This document shows positions 44,638 to 54,976 of a stretch of DNA of 64,000 nt, piece by piece. The DNA lies in contig JAFDYV010000001.1 in assembly GCA_018267275.1 (NCBI GenBank), forward strand, positions 1-64,000, written 5' to 3'. The position numbers and the translations under genes were made by a program. Source of the DNA: Bacteroidota bacterium (GTDB taxonomy: Bacteria > Bacteroidota > Bacteroidia > Cytophagales > Cyclobacteriaceae). Position 1 is the stretch's first letter, and each line of letters begins with the position of its first letter. The notes below the pieces were generated by a model. That model was not told where the DNA came from and ran no database searches. It worked only from the letters and a program-made list of their open reading frames with translations.

Positions 44638-47600
44638 TCACTTGTTGTAAGTGTTAACCATCTGTTTGAACTCCTCCGTTTCACGAATGCTATCCAAATC
44701 AGAATCAAACTTCATAGATACAAAGCTGCTATAACCCATTTCAAATGCTTTTTTCAGCCACTCCAATGCTTCTTTGTTTTGCCCTCTTACCGCAAAAAAG
44801 CAGGCCAATCCGAAAGGTCTATTGCTATTTTTAGGATCTAATTCTAGTGCCTTGCTAAATTCTTTCTGTGCACCGTCAAAATTCTTTTGACGTAAATAAA
44901 TATATCCTCGCTTGGAGTGCGTGTAAGAATCTTTAGGATTTAACTTATTTGCTTTATCAAGATATTCAATAGCTGTCTTATAATCTCCAAAGCGATAATA
45001 GCAGTCAGCAAGTGACGTAAGTGTATTCACGCTTTTAGGGTCTTTTTTCAGTCTAGCCTCATAAAGAGGGATTGCTTTAAGCATATACTCCTTTGATTTA
45101 GCTAAATCCTTTAAAAAGAAGCTGTATATATATCCGATTTCGTAATAAATCCAAGCGTATTCCTTGTCTAATTCAATACTTTTCAAGTGGAATTTAATTG
45201 CATCGTCAGGTAACCCAAGCTTAGACGAATGTATCTCGCCTAGCTGGTCATACGCGCTCTTGTATTTTGGGTTTATCTCTAATGTCTTATTCCAACATTT
45301 TATTGCGTTAGCGTAGTCCTTCATGTTTTGATAACACAAGCCCTGATTATAAAAGGCCACGTGCATCTTTGCATCCATCCTAGCAGCTAACTGATATTCG
45401 GCAAGCGCCTCAGGATATTTTTTCAAGCGGTAGTAAACATTTCCAAAAGTATTGTGATGCGTTGCTTCTTTTGGCTCCAACCCAATTATCTTCTTATTAA
45501 TGGCAATTACAGAGTCAGCCAATTTCATGTCCTCAAATACATACGAAAGACTTCTTAAGTAGACAGTCTTAGGTTTTTTTGCGTACGCTTGCCGAAAGTA
45601 TTCTATTGCCTTGGGGTAATTCTCCTGTTTACGGTAAACCCAAGCAAGTTCATTCAATGGGCCGGGCTTATCGGGAAATTCCTCAACCAATGCCTCAAAA
45701 AGTTTTTTCGAGTTGCCGTAATCACCCAAATCTCGATAGATCTGTCCCATCAAGAAACGGTTATCATAATCGTTATTTATTTCGCAAGCTTTTTTTATCA
45801 AATCCAATGCCTTTTCATTTTCATCTTCATCATTGTAAATGGCCGCCAAGCTGTACAACGCATAGTCATTTTGAGGGTCAATCGCTAAGGACTTTTTATA
45901 AATCATTTTTGCGCGATTAGTTGAATCAAAATCTTCTAGATAGTCAGCATAATCATTCATTGCATTTACATAAGTCGGGTCTAGCTTCATCAACTTTTCA
46001 TAATAGAAAATGCCCATTTTTACATCCTTATTTTCAAAGGATGCGTCACCGAGGCTCTCCAAACTCAACGTGAGAGCGGTGTCCAGCTGGTAAGCCTTCA
46101 AATAATACCCAATGGCTTTGTCATACTCTTCCTTATCTAAAAAAACGTCACCAATTTTTAAATAAACGTAAGGGTCCTTTGCATTTAGTTTCAATGCTTG
46201 GGCATTCCATTTTTCAGCCTCCTTCAAGTCATTAAGAAAATAATACAGGTCACCCATCGTGGTGTAAGGATAGCTCCACTTGGGAGCCAGTTTGATCACC
46301 TTGTCATTTACTGCTTTGACTTTTGCAACGTCCGAGGGAAGCTTACTCTTGCTCGCCAGCTCGCCTAACGAGATTGCGTACCCCTCGAGCAAGTAAGGTT
46401 CGTTTGGAAATTTCTTAACAGCCGCTTCAAATTCAGCGATTGATTCATCTAAGTGTTTCCTCCATTTTACGCTATCATCTTCTGTTTGATACTTAATCCA
46501 GTTTTGTCGTCCGGTAAAATAAAATCTTAACTTCTCTGCATTTACATTTTGCGTATCATCTTTCAAAGTTAAGTAGCGGTCCAGGCAGGTGAGAGCATCT
46601 GCATAGTACGTCAAATTATATCCATTCGATTTCTTTAGAGTATCGGCCTTGCTAGTTTCTGACTTACCCTTTTCCGTATCGGTCTTATTCGTTTTCAAAT
46701 ACATGCGAAGACCCTTCAAGTCATTTTCGAGTACTGTCCGAGAGGCCTCATACAAGCTAGCAGCTAGTGATGTCCTCAGATTTAATGTGGATGGCGCATC
46801 GGGCGACATTTTTTCTATTTCCTTGTAGTAATAATAAGCGCAACTGTTTATAGGGCGGATGAGTTTTTTTGCTTTCAGAGCCTCGCTGAATTTTTTCTCC
46901 AAGTCGGTAATCGCAGCGCTTGAAGTAATCGCGCTTTTTCCACGAGACGAAAAGGACAACGCTATCTCTTTCGCATTAGCGATATCTCTTTCAGCACTAG
47001 CCATCAATGCTTTTTCTACTTGAGCGAGAGCCAGCTCCTCTTGATTTGCTAGATAGATTGTCGGCTTTTGCTCAGATTTGTGCTTTACATTGTTGTACAC
47101 ATAGTCACCAAGTTCTTTAATCGTAACAGTATTATTCTTATCGGTGTCGGCATCCCCGTAAAGACCCTTGAGAAAATAATATGTAAACACTCCATGTTTT
47201 AGATCTTTGAACTCCAACGCCTCTTTACCGCCAGAAGAGGCTGCAAACAAAATGCTTCCATTGCGTTCTTCCAATAACTTGCTAACCATTTTGATGGCAT
47301 CTGTAGGCAACCCACTAATAGTGGCAGAACGGCAGGCGTCAAACACTAAAATTACGTTTCTGTTTTTATGAGCCCATTTCCCCAAATCACTCTTAATATC
47401 GAAAATACTTACACTGGTTCCACCGTCTTGCATAGTAAGCGCATCGTAAGGAAAAAAATAGCTGTCGGTAACGTTATATGCTCCGCCATGGCCCGCCATG
47501 TAAACGATCACGATATCTTTCTCCTTGATGATGTTGCGTGAAACCATTAAATCAATTGCACCAAATCCTTTTTCCACAATGTTTGCCTTTGTTGCATCTT

Positions 47601-47910
47601 GATTATAAAATTCAATCAGGTGATCCTCGGGTACTTTTATTGACCGCAGGTAATTGGAAAAAGCAATAGCGTCCAAGTCTGCATAATTGAGGTCGTCTAT
47701 GTTTTTGTAGTCAGAGATGCCTATAATCAAAGCATAGATTTCACCAGGCTTTTCATTGACGCCACCTTCAACGATGGCTTCCGCCCCTCTCGCATTTTGT
47801 GCTGCACAAAAGTTTATTGAACTAAGAGTAAACAACAGCCATCCCATGACTGTTTGTTGGACTATTCCCAACTTCAATCGAAGCTGAGAATTACAGGAGT
47901 TTGCCTTCAT
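44638..47910 (-). CDS. secreted caspase-fold protease with TPR repeats
   Basis: I use the ATG at 47910 (1090 residues), giving a signal peptide ending near NFCAAQ. A caspase (peptidase C14) domain follows at about residues 55-280, with EIYALIIGISDYKN, catalytic His in VYMAGHGG (about His141) and Cys in LVFDACRSA (about Cys193). From about residue 400 to the end are many TPR units (YTTMGDLYYFLNDLKEAEKW, YVYLKIGDVFLDKEEYDKA and others). RGAEAIVE lies just before the caspase domain. Such proteins are typically Arg/Lys-specific; TPRs would bind partners. The periplasmic or secreted location comes from the signal peptide. Confidence 0.85.
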   Translation of the reverse strand: MKANSCNSQLRLKLGIVQQTVMGWLLFTLSSINFCAAQNARGAEAIVEGGVNEKPGEIYALIIGISDYKNIDDLNYADLDAIAFSNYLRSIKVPEDHLIEFYNQDATKANIVEKGFGAIDLMVSRNIIKEKDIVIVYMAGHGGAYNVTDSYFFPYDALTMQDGGTSVSIFDIKSDLGKWAHKNRNVILVFDACRSATISGLPTDAIKMVSKLLEERNGSILFAASSGGKEALEFKDLKHGVFTYYFLKGLYGDADTDKNNTVTIKELGDYVYNNVKHKSEQKPTIYLANQEELALAQVEKALMASAERDIANAKEIALSFSSRGKSAITSSAAITDLEKKFSEALKAKKLIRPINSCAYYYYKEIEKMSPDAPSTLNLRTSLAASLYEASRTVLENDLKGLRMYLKTNKTDTEKGKSETSKADTLKKSNGYNLTYYADALTCLDRYLTLKDDTQNVNAEKLRFYFTGRQNWIKYQTEDDSVKWRKHLDESIAEFEAAVKKFPNEPYLLEGYAISLGELASKSKLPSDVAKVKAVNDKVIKLAPKWSYPYTTMGDLYYFLNDLKEAEKWNAQALKLNAKDPYVYLKIGDVFLDKEEYDKAIGYYLKAYQLDTALTLSLESLGDASFENKDVKMGIFYYEKLMKLDPTYVNAMNDYADYLEDFDSTNRAKMIYKKSLAIDPQNDYALYSLAAIYNDEDENEKALDLIKKACEINNDYDNRFLMGQIYRDLGDYGNSKKLFEALVEEFPDKPGPLNELAWVYRKQENYPKAIEYFRQAYAKKPKTVYLRSLSYVFEDMKLADSVIAINKKIIGLEPKEATHHNTFGNVYYRLKKYPEALAEYQLAARMDAKMHVAFYNQGLCYQNMKDYANAIKCWNKTLEINPKYKSAYDQLGEIHSSKLGLPDDAIKFHLKSIELDKEYAWIYYEIGYIYSFFLKDLAKSKEYMLKAIPLYEARLKKDPKSVNTLTSLADCYYRFGDYKTAIEYLDKANKLNPKDSYTHSKRGYIYLRQKNFDGAQKEFSKALELDPKNSNRPFGLACFFAVRGQNKEALEWLKKAFEMGYSSFVSMKFDSDLDSIRETEEFKQMVNTYNK

Positions 47911-47990
47911 ATCAATTAGACTTAGACTTTTGCGAAACAAAACATCATTAATTCAAGAATCCACTTTGAGACAGCAGTAGTTTCAATATT

Positions 47991-48596
47991 TTAATTCATC
48001 TTTAAAATATCCTTCTTCAAATTCATATTCTTTTTCCCCACGCTAAGTTCTGCTTTTATATCACCATTAGAGGTATTGTACGTGAGCGTATTCACATAAA
48101 ACTTAAAAAGCGCCTTGCCGTATAATCCGTTTACATTCTGCAATACCACTTGTCCATTTTGATTCACCACTTTCGCACTGGATGCATTCTCAATGTTCAG
48201 CTTGCCCATTCTTATCACTTGTTGGTTTTTCGTTGTGATGTACACTACCCCATCGCGATTGTAAATTTTGTCTATTTGAGAAAGGCTCTCATAAATGGTT
48301 TTGTTTTTTACTTTAAAATCTGGCTGGTCTGCATCTAGTGTAGCAATTATTTCATCGCCAGTGGTCAGCTCTGGCGAATTTTGTATAACTTGAATGAAGG
48401 CGGCCAAGCCGAGTAGCTGTGGATCGGCTCCTTCAGCTTTTACTTTCGACTTAAGGGCGTTGATTTTGTCCCTCAGGTCTTCAGTTTCACCACGCGAATG
48501 CACAGGACCAGGAATGTTGCGCGTGCCGTGGCAGCCGACCAAAAGAAGGGCGCAAAGTAACATGGGAACGAGCTGGGACTTTTTGAATCGGTACAT
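47991..48596 (-). CDS. lipoprotein of unknown function in the caspase locus
   Basis: The 201-residue protein has a lipoprotein signal with a good lipobox, LLLVGC, and Cys near residue 22. The mature part begins HGTRNIPGPVHSRGETEDL and then has a beta-rich region (VVYITTKNQQVIRMGKLNIE). I do not recognise the family. It sits between two caspase genes, 80 bases upstream of the caspase-TPR start. The HSRGET sequence resembles motifs of its neighbours. Confidence 0.65.
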   Translation of the reverse strand: MYRFKKSQLVPMLLCALLLVGCHGTRNIPGPVHSRGETEDLRDKINALKSKVKAEGADPQLLGLAAFIQVIQNSPELTTGDEIIATLDADQPDFKVKNKTIYESLSQIDKIYNRDGVVYITTKNQQVIRMGKLNIENASSAKVVNQNGQVVLQNVNGLYGKALFKFYVNTLTYNTSNGDIKAELSVGKKNMNLKKDILKMN

Positions 48597-48809
48597 ACTT
48601 GTGTGCTTTTTTGGTTTTATTGATAAATGTTTTTAAAGGCCTCGTTGTTTTGGTCGGCAAAGTATTCTACTTCAATCCACCACGCCCAACATTGCCTTGT
48701 CAGGTCGATTTTAGCAAAGGCGAATGCAATTTTCTTTACCAACACCAATTAATAACAAAATCAGTTTTAAGTCAACTTGTTCAGCTATTGCAAAGCGCCA
48801 TCTTACGCC

Positions 48810-51356
48810 CTACTTTTTTGAAATAAACATAAAATCGCTTCCCGGTTCATTACCATCAAATTCACCCGCACAGGGCTCAGGCGTCAGGCGCTCGACCCCA
48901 CTTTTGATTTCGCTAAACGTCAATATCTGGTCTTTACCACCATTGCTTCTGAGTAGCTCTAAAAATTGCCTGGCAAAGGGCGAATGTTGCCCAGGCCTAC
49001 CATCGGGCACGTAGGTTTTGCCGCCCGAGGTTATGTAGAGCCTTGTATTATTTTTTAGCTTGCGTTTCAAAAAACTATCGTCCACCACTTCAGCATAAAG
49101 TGGATCATCTTTTTCACCACGGTGGCCTGACTTGGAAATGCGTTGATCGAAGGTGCCACCAAAGCAGGCATCTAACACCAGCATCACGTGGGGGCACTTT
49201 ATATTGGTGAGCATATTGCGGAGCTTCGAGTGCTCAAGGTACGTATCGCGTAGCGGGTCATCTTCTTTGCTTTTTGAATCGCGCGCTACTAAATAGCCCG
49301 AAACAAACTCATCATAGCCTCCATGCCCAGCCCAAAAAATCAATAGTTGACTTTTAATGCTGTCAAACTTCATTCGCGAATAACGGAACAGTGCCTGGCT
49401 TATCTCTGCCTTAGTAGGATTGGTCAGCATTTCGGTCTTGAAGCCGTAAAGATTTTTTAAGTCAGCCTCGATTGCCTTTGCATCGGTAACCGGATTGGTC
49501 AAATCATTCCAAGAGGGGGAATCATAATCATTGATTCCTATAATTAACGCAAAGTTTTGTACTGCCTCTCTGAGGATACCTTGCTCGGTTTTAGGTGATT
49601 CAACCTCTGCCTCCGCTCCACGTGATTTGGATGGAGCCAGTGCATCTTTAAATATTCTGAGTTGATCCAATGCCTGAGACTCATAGAAAAAATTACTATA
49701 TAGAATTGAGCGGATCCCCCATTTATTTTTTTTATGAAGGTCGCTATTCATTTCAGCAGAAATAATTTCAAATTCAACCTTTGATCGATTTTCTGGGGAA
49801 AATAAATAAAACAAATTATTTTCTTTTATTGAGAAGAGAAAACTAGTTAAAGCCCCTCCACCAAATTCTTCTCCTTCAAAACCCAGTGTATTCGTTGAAA
49901 GTATGATGCGATTTCTATCGGACATAATGGCTTCAATTGGATCTTTTCCCAATACGATCTTCTGCAAATTCTTGGCGAATTCTTTGCCATCTCCCGCTTC
50001 TGAAATTAATAACTGGTTTTTAGCCGGAATTAAGTTTAACCAATTTTTTAATTGCAATAAGTTGAAATGCTGATTTCGGGGATTCTGCTCTTCTTTTGTT
50101 CTGTAAACTTCGCGGATGGACGAGGGATATGTATAAAAATTGATATCGCCATCTTCTAACTGCACACTCACAGCCGAGTAACCGAACACAAAATAATCTT
50201 CCGGTTTCATGATCTTTATAAGTTCGCGAAAAGCCCGGTCAATATTTATGAAGGTTGCAGAGGTATCCGTTAATATCTTGACTTGTGGCTCTGCTGTCGA
50301 TGCAATATTTGCTGATCTAAATTGTTCCTTAACCCACGCGCCTAGCCGAAGGGCATCCGACTTACTGTATTGCAGCGAGAAATCGTTATAGGTATCTATT
50401 CCAATGGTTAAGACAAATAGGTTTCCTTTTTTTTCTGTCCCTGGAAAAAATAAGGGCTGGTTGAGGAATCCGGCAGCACCAGGGGTTTGCTTTGGAGCAA
50501 TCAACTTTAACTGTGCCGTCAACTCATTGTAGAAAGAATTATAAGTATCGATCTCTTTCTGTCCTTTTGAATCAGCTGTCAAAATTTTATAGAACGCATA
50601 TGAATACGCGCCTATGTCTTTTCCATTTTCATCTTCGGTTGCATAATTTAAACCTTCTTCCAGACAAGCCGACAGCAAAATGTAGGGTGCCATGGAACTC
50701 CCTTCAAATTTTGCAAACTCTTCAAAAAAACCTCGAGGTTTCAATGAAGTGGTAATGGATTTATCTGTAATCATTCCAGCCTTGTTGGGACCAAAGTGAG
50801 TAGCATCAAACGAAAGTACCACTTGGCCGGCCGGACCAATTTTTTCTCTAATTCGATTTACAATCTGAAGAAATTCATCATCACGAAAGTGCAAAGACCC
50901 AAACGGAATAGCTGGGTTCTTCGTTTGATTAATCGGTGCGTCAATCGGCACCAGGCACTCATCAAAGCCGTCATCCTCGTCTTTGTTGTCATCGGCAATT
51001 TGCTGGCCATGACCAGAGTAGTGGAAGAAAAAAACATCGCCCGGCTTTATGGAATTCAATATGGCTTCAAAAGCTTGCACCATCTCAACCCTTGTAAGAT
51101 CCTTTTTTACTAAGACCTTGCTATCATAAAATCCGTTTGTTCTTAAACCCGCGGTAATCAATCGGATATCATTCTCAGTTGTGATCTCTGACCACCCCGT
51201 TTGCTGAGTGTTATATTTCCCATTAGCAATAATCAGTGCTTTTAATTTGTTCCTATCCCTTATTTCTTCTTGCACACCACCAACTTTAGAACCTTTACCG
51301 CTCAACGACAGCAAACCTAGAAGGAAAACGGTGGAAAAAAGTAAAGTATTTTTCAT
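48810..51356 (-). CDS. secreted triple caspase-fold protein, one active domain
   Basis: The ATG at 51356 gives 848 residues with a signal peptide. Domain 1 (about 38-290) keeps His (YSGHGQQ, about 116) but has Thr where Cys should be (SFDATHFG). Domain 2 (about 308-540) lacks both residues (VFGYSAVS, LLISEAGDG). Domain 3 (about 595-848) has NFALIIGINDYDSP with His (WAGHGG, about 678) and Cys (LVLDACFGG, about 731). Only the third looks catalytic. The linker before it reads KSRGAEAEVE. Two dead copies may act as inhibitory or binding domains. Confidence 0.85.
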   Translation of the reverse strand: MKNTLLFSTVFLLGLLSLSGKGSKVGGVQEEIRDRNKLKALIIANGKYNTQQTGWSEITTENDIRLITAGLRTNGFYDSKVLVKKDLTRVEMVQAFEAILNSIKPGDVFFFHYSGHGQQIADDNKDEDDGFDECLVPIDAPINQTKNPAIPFGSLHFRDDEFLQIVNRIREKIGPAGQVVLSFDATHFGPNKAGMITDKSITTSLKPRGFFEEFAKFEGSSMAPYILLSACLEEGLNYATEDENGKDIGAYSYAFYKILTADSKGQKEIDTYNSFYNELTAQLKLIAPKQTPGAAGFLNQPLFFPGTEKKGNLFVLTIGIDTYNDFSLQYSKSDALRLGAWVKEQFRSANIASTAEPQVKILTDTSATFINIDRAFRELIKIMKPEDYFVFGYSAVSVQLEDGDINFYTYPSSIREVYRTKEEQNPRNQHFNLLQLKNWLNLIPAKNQLLISEAGDGKEFAKNLQKIVLGKDPIEAIMSDRNRIILSTNTLGFEGEEFGGGALTSFLFSIKENNLFYLFSPENRSKVEFEIISAEMNSDLHKKNKWGIRSILYSNFFYESQALDQLRIFKDALAPSKSRGAEAEVESPKTEQGILREAVQNFALIIGINDYDSPSWNDLTNPVTDAKAIEADLKNLYGFKTEMLTNPTKAEISQALFRYSRMKFDSIKSQLLIFWAGHGGYDEFVSGYLVARDSKSKEDDPLRDTYLEHSKLRNMLTNIKCPHVMLVLDACFGGTFDQRISKSGHRGEKDDPLYAEVVDDSFLKRKLKNNTRLYITSGGKTYVPDGRPGQHSPFARQFLELLRSNGGKDQILTFSEIKSGVERLTPEPCAGEFDGNEPGSDFMFISKK

Positions 51357-51377
51357 CAAGCAAAGTTTAGTTGCTAA

Positions 51378-54300
51378 CTATCTAATTTTTCCTTTCACCT
51401 CGTCCATCAAACCAGCTACCATCGCGCTCAAATTCTTAGGATCTCCTGTAGCAGTAAAGGGACCGCCTATTTTTTTTTCCCCTTTGTATATAATGTAGGT
51501 TACTTGAAGCTTACCGCCCTCCTGTTTATAACGTCCTGATAACCGATACGCATTTGGATAGTCCTTGCCTTCAGTAAAAACAATTTCAGCCTGACGGCCG
51601 CGTGCCGTTATCTCACGTAGTTGTGAGTTTACTGCCTCTGAGAATTTTAACACTACGTCTTCATATGAATTTTCATCCTGAAAATTACTCGCCACAAAGA
51701 TGGGTTTGGGCTCTGCAAGTTTAATCTGGTCTTTCACTTCCTTCGTAACTTTTCCAATATCATAACTGCGTTGACTATCAGGGCTACGGAACAAGGGCTG
51801 CTGGATGCCCCCAATGCCTTTGGCCAAATTGGGGACTTCATCCACAGCATACTGCAACAGCTTTTGTACGTCCACATATTCTTCACCGCCATCTACGCGC
51901 AACGAAGCGCCTCGGATAGCTTTCAATAACGAGTACGTGAGTAATCCCTGCCCATAGATACTCGTCTCGTAGCTCACTGCATCCGCAGCAGAACCTGATA
52001 ACACATAAAATCCCGTGCGCTCTGAAAGCCTGTCCAATGAACGCACCTGACTGGCTGGCACATCGCGGCTGGTAGAGACCATCACCTCTGCGGCTTTGCC
52101 CGAGGCACATGCGTCCAAAATCAACACCTTTTTGCGGGCTGGAATATCGTTGAGCAACTTAGTGAGTTCTTTGCTGGAGATGGTAAAATTCTCGCGCGCG
52201 GCCTGATCTTTTAAGTAACCTGCATCAGCACCGGTGCATTGGTGCGTGAGGTAATAAAAGTCTCCATCTTGCCCTCCATAATTAACACCGTGCCCCGAGA
52301 AATAAAGTACCATGGCATCTTGAGGTTCTGTTTTTGCCAACGCCTTCAAGGCATTGACAATATTTTTTTTGCTCGGATATTGCGGACTGGTACCGGGCAG
52401 ATCGGTGGTCAGTAGCTGAAGGTTTGCCTTGCCTTTTGGAAATAATTGTTCTGAGCTATTTTTCATTGCACTATAAAAATCCTGCGCATCTTTAGACGCA
52501 AACTTTAAATCGATGCGATCACCACTGTAATCAGAGGTGCCTACCACCACCGCATAAAAGGAAACTTCCTTCTTGGGTGCCGCTTCTACCTCTATAGCAG
52601 CTCCTTTGCTTTGACTAGGAATAGGCTTGTAGCCAATGTAAGCCGGCTCGGACGAAAGCCATTCTTGGTTGTTCCAGGCAACCACCTTTATGGCATTTAG
52701 TTGGTCAGCACTGAACTTGGATTTGTACTGTCGTAAATCGATCGTTAATTTTTGATGATCCTGTTCTCCTTTTTGCGCTGATTGTCGAGCATCTTCCAAA
52801 ATTTCCGAACCTTCCACAAAAACGGACACCTTTCCGATGCCCCCTCCCTTATTGGCTAACTCAATACTTAGATTATCGTTCTCCAGACTTAATTTCACTG
52901 AAGACGGAAACTCAATCTTTCCCAATGCGGGCACTTCTCTTAAAGGCTCTTTCTTAAAGCCCAGTAGAATACTTAACAACCCTGGTTGATAATAGCGTTG
53001 CTTCAGTTGGTTGATGTTGATGACTTTGTATAATTCGTTGCGATCTGCTGTATCGGTTACAACATAATACATGCGCGCCATGCCGCCCACTTCGTTCATC
53101 GCACCGGGCGTGGCATCAAACAAGCCTTCGGGTGTAGTGACTACCCAGTTGACGCTGTCTAACACCATCAGGTTGGCCAACTCCTTTTCTGACTTTAAGT
53201 TCCAAAATCGAAACCCATCATCGAAAGCGGTAATAAAAATACTATCGTTCAAATATTCAAACGATTCAATCTTGCCCAACTTACCCCTAAGCTTTTTATA
53301 CTCATGTCCAGTTCGGATGTCAATAAAATTTAAACTGTTATCATTTGGCTGAAAAATAACCGACTTTCCGTCTTCAAGGAAACTACTATAGCCAATTTTA
53401 TATCCATTAGGGACTGGAAGCTTTTCCCATGTCATGAAATCTAGAAATTGATTACCCGCTTGAATAAACTTTTTATCGTCTGACAATATGCAAGGGTACA
53501 CCCCTTGCTTTGATTTATACTTTTTGATAACCTGATTTTTTGCTATATCAAGCACTTCTATTCTTTCACTAAAGGGTTTGGTGAAAAGCAATTTTGTTCC
53601 ATCTTCTAAGAGGTGCCATGATTCAATGCTGTCAGTCGCTAATAATTGATTACGCTGATCAATGATTTCAAGTTTCTTGAGAGGCTCATTAAATCGCCTA
53701 GGTTTAGTGGTGATGATTATTTTAAATCCATTTTTAAGAAAATATTTTGAAGAAGTATTTAAGTCATAAATACTTGATTGTTTTCGTTCCACCTTCAACA
53801 CGCCTTCCATTGGCTTATACCAAATTGAATCTCTTTTGTCACCCTCTTTCCACGCAACTTGTGACCTGCAACTTTCAATATCCCAACTAAATGTGCCTTT
53901 ACCATGTCTGCTTATAAACAAGGATTTTCGGTCTCGTTGTGTTTTGAATTTTCCGCCAAAACCACTAAAGTTTTGGACCCCAATAAATCCATAGGAGCCT
54001 AGGACATTTTCCGCCAAAACTGGCCCTGGCCCCCAGGCCAAATAATTATTAATCGAATCACTAACTATGTTATGGTAGTAAAGTAGTGTGCCTCCAAATA
54101 AGACATGAGAAGACAATTGTTTACCAGTAAGGATGTCCCAAATGATTATCTTTCCCGACTTGTCATTTACTAATATTCTTTTGCTATCATCAGATATTTT
54201 AATAGTCGTAGGTTGGCTTGATGTTATGACGCTTAGTACCTCTTTGCGGTTATTCAGATCTATCACTTTGAAAACCAACTCACCAAAATAGGCGAGATAT

Positions 54301-54956
54301 TTTTCATCCTTCGATACATCAAAAGACCCGCCATAACCATCAGCACCCTTTACATTTCGACCATATTCATCAAAGTTATTCGAAACGTAATTCCATATGT
54401 AAATCCTAAAAGGTGAATCTAAAAACATGGATTGTTCCAACACCAAAGTTTTTCCATCTGATAATAAATCTAAGTATGAGAAAATTTTTTTTTTGTTCCA
54501 CCATCCCTGCTGTTGTATGTTTACTTCGATACTCTTATCCATTTGTCCAGAGGTAGTCCATCTTTCGACCTTCCGGTTATTAAATGCAAGCAAATCCTTG
54601 TCCTTGGAAAACTTTATCGCTACATAGGTCGAGTCGTTTCCGAATTCTCTTAGTCGGCCGTCTTTTAATGAATAAAGGCTTATAGTCTTTTGCCCGAGCA
54701 CAGCAATTTGACTTCCATCTTTGGAGACTGCGGCTCCTTTTACTCCAACGATATCAAGTTTTTCCAATTCGACCCCATTGTAAATGTTCCAAATTTTCAA
54801 GGAATTCTGTTGCAGAGTATAGAAGTATGGTGTGTTTGCAATAAATTCAGCTTTAAAAACCCTCTCTGGTGTAGACGCTACATGCAGCACCGGCTTTTGA
54901 GAAAACAAAACCATGGCCAACAAGTTGGCCATGGTAAAAAGGATGAATTGCTTCAT
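51378..54956 (-). CDS. secreted beta-propeller (WD40-like) and caspase-fold protein
   Basis: The 1192-residue protein has a signal peptide (to about MVLFSQ). Residues about 30-640 hold WD40-like repeats: KIWNIYNGVELEKL, KIIIWDILTGKQLSSH and LNFIDIRTGHEYKKL. A linker with SKGAAIEVE follows near residue 783. The caspase domain begins FYAVVVGTSDYSGD, with His in YFSGHGVNYGG (about 889) and Cys in LILDACASGK (about 950). Arg-rich text after the Cys could be a processing region. The propeller would bind a partner or substrate. It is 20 bases downstream of the caspase-DUF4384 gene. Confidence 0.88.
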   Translation of the reverse strand: MKQFILFTMANLLAMVLFSQKPVLHVASTPERVFKAEFIANTPYFYTLQQNSLKIWNIYNGVELEKLDIVGVKGAAVSKDGSQIAVLGQKTISLYSLKDGRLREFGNDSTYVAIKFSKDKDLLAFNNRKVERWTTSGQMDKSIEVNIQQQGWWNKKKIFSYLDLLSDGKTLVLEQSMFLDSPFRIYIWNYVSNNFDEYGRNVKGADGYGGSFDVSKDEKYLAYFGELVFKVIDLNNRKEVLSVITSSQPTTIKISDDSKRILVNDKSGKIIIWDILTGKQLSSHVLFGGTLLYYHNIVSDSINNYLAWGPGPVLAENVLGSYGFIGVQNFSGFGGKFKTQRDRKSLFISRHGKGTFSWDIESCRSQVAWKEGDKRDSIWYKPMEGVLKVERKQSSIYDLNTSSKYFLKNGFKIIITTKPRRFNEPLKKLEIIDQRNQLLATDSIESWHLLEDGTKLLFTKPFSERIEVLDIAKNQVIKKYKSKQGVYPCILSDDKKFIQAGNQFLDFMTWEKLPVPNGYKIGYSSFLEDGKSVIFQPNDNSLNFIDIRTGHEYKKLRGKLGKIESFEYLNDSIFITAFDDGFRFWNLKSEKELANLMVLDSVNWVVTTPEGLFDATPGAMNEVGGMARMYYVVTDTADRNELYKVININQLKQRYYQPGLLSILLGFKKEPLREVPALGKIEFPSSVKLSLENDNLSIELANKGGGIGKVSVFVEGSEILEDARQSAQKGEQDHQKLTIDLRQYKSKFSADQLNAIKVVAWNNQEWLSSEPAYIGYKPIPSQSKGAAIEVEAAPKKEVSFYAVVVGTSDYSGDRIDLKFASKDAQDFYSAMKNSSEQLFPKGKANLQLLTTDLPGTSPQYPSKKNIVNALKALAKTEPQDAMVLYFSGHGVNYGGQDGDFYYLTHQCTGADAGYLKDQAARENFTISSKELTKLLNDIPARKKVLILDACASGKAAEVMVSTSRDVPASQVRSLDRLSERTGFYVLSGSAADAVSYETSIYGQGLLTYSLLKAIRGASLRVDGGEEYVDVQKLLQYAVDEVPNLAKGIGGIQQPLFRSPDSQRSYDIGKVTKEVKDQIKLAEPKPIFVASNFQDENSYEDVVLKFSEAVNSQLREITARGRQAEIVFTEGKDYPNAYRLSGRYKQEGGKLQVTYIIYKGEKKIGGPFTATGDPKNLSAMVAGLMDEVKGKIR

Positions 54957-54976
54957 GCTGAGAAAATGAACGTGAT

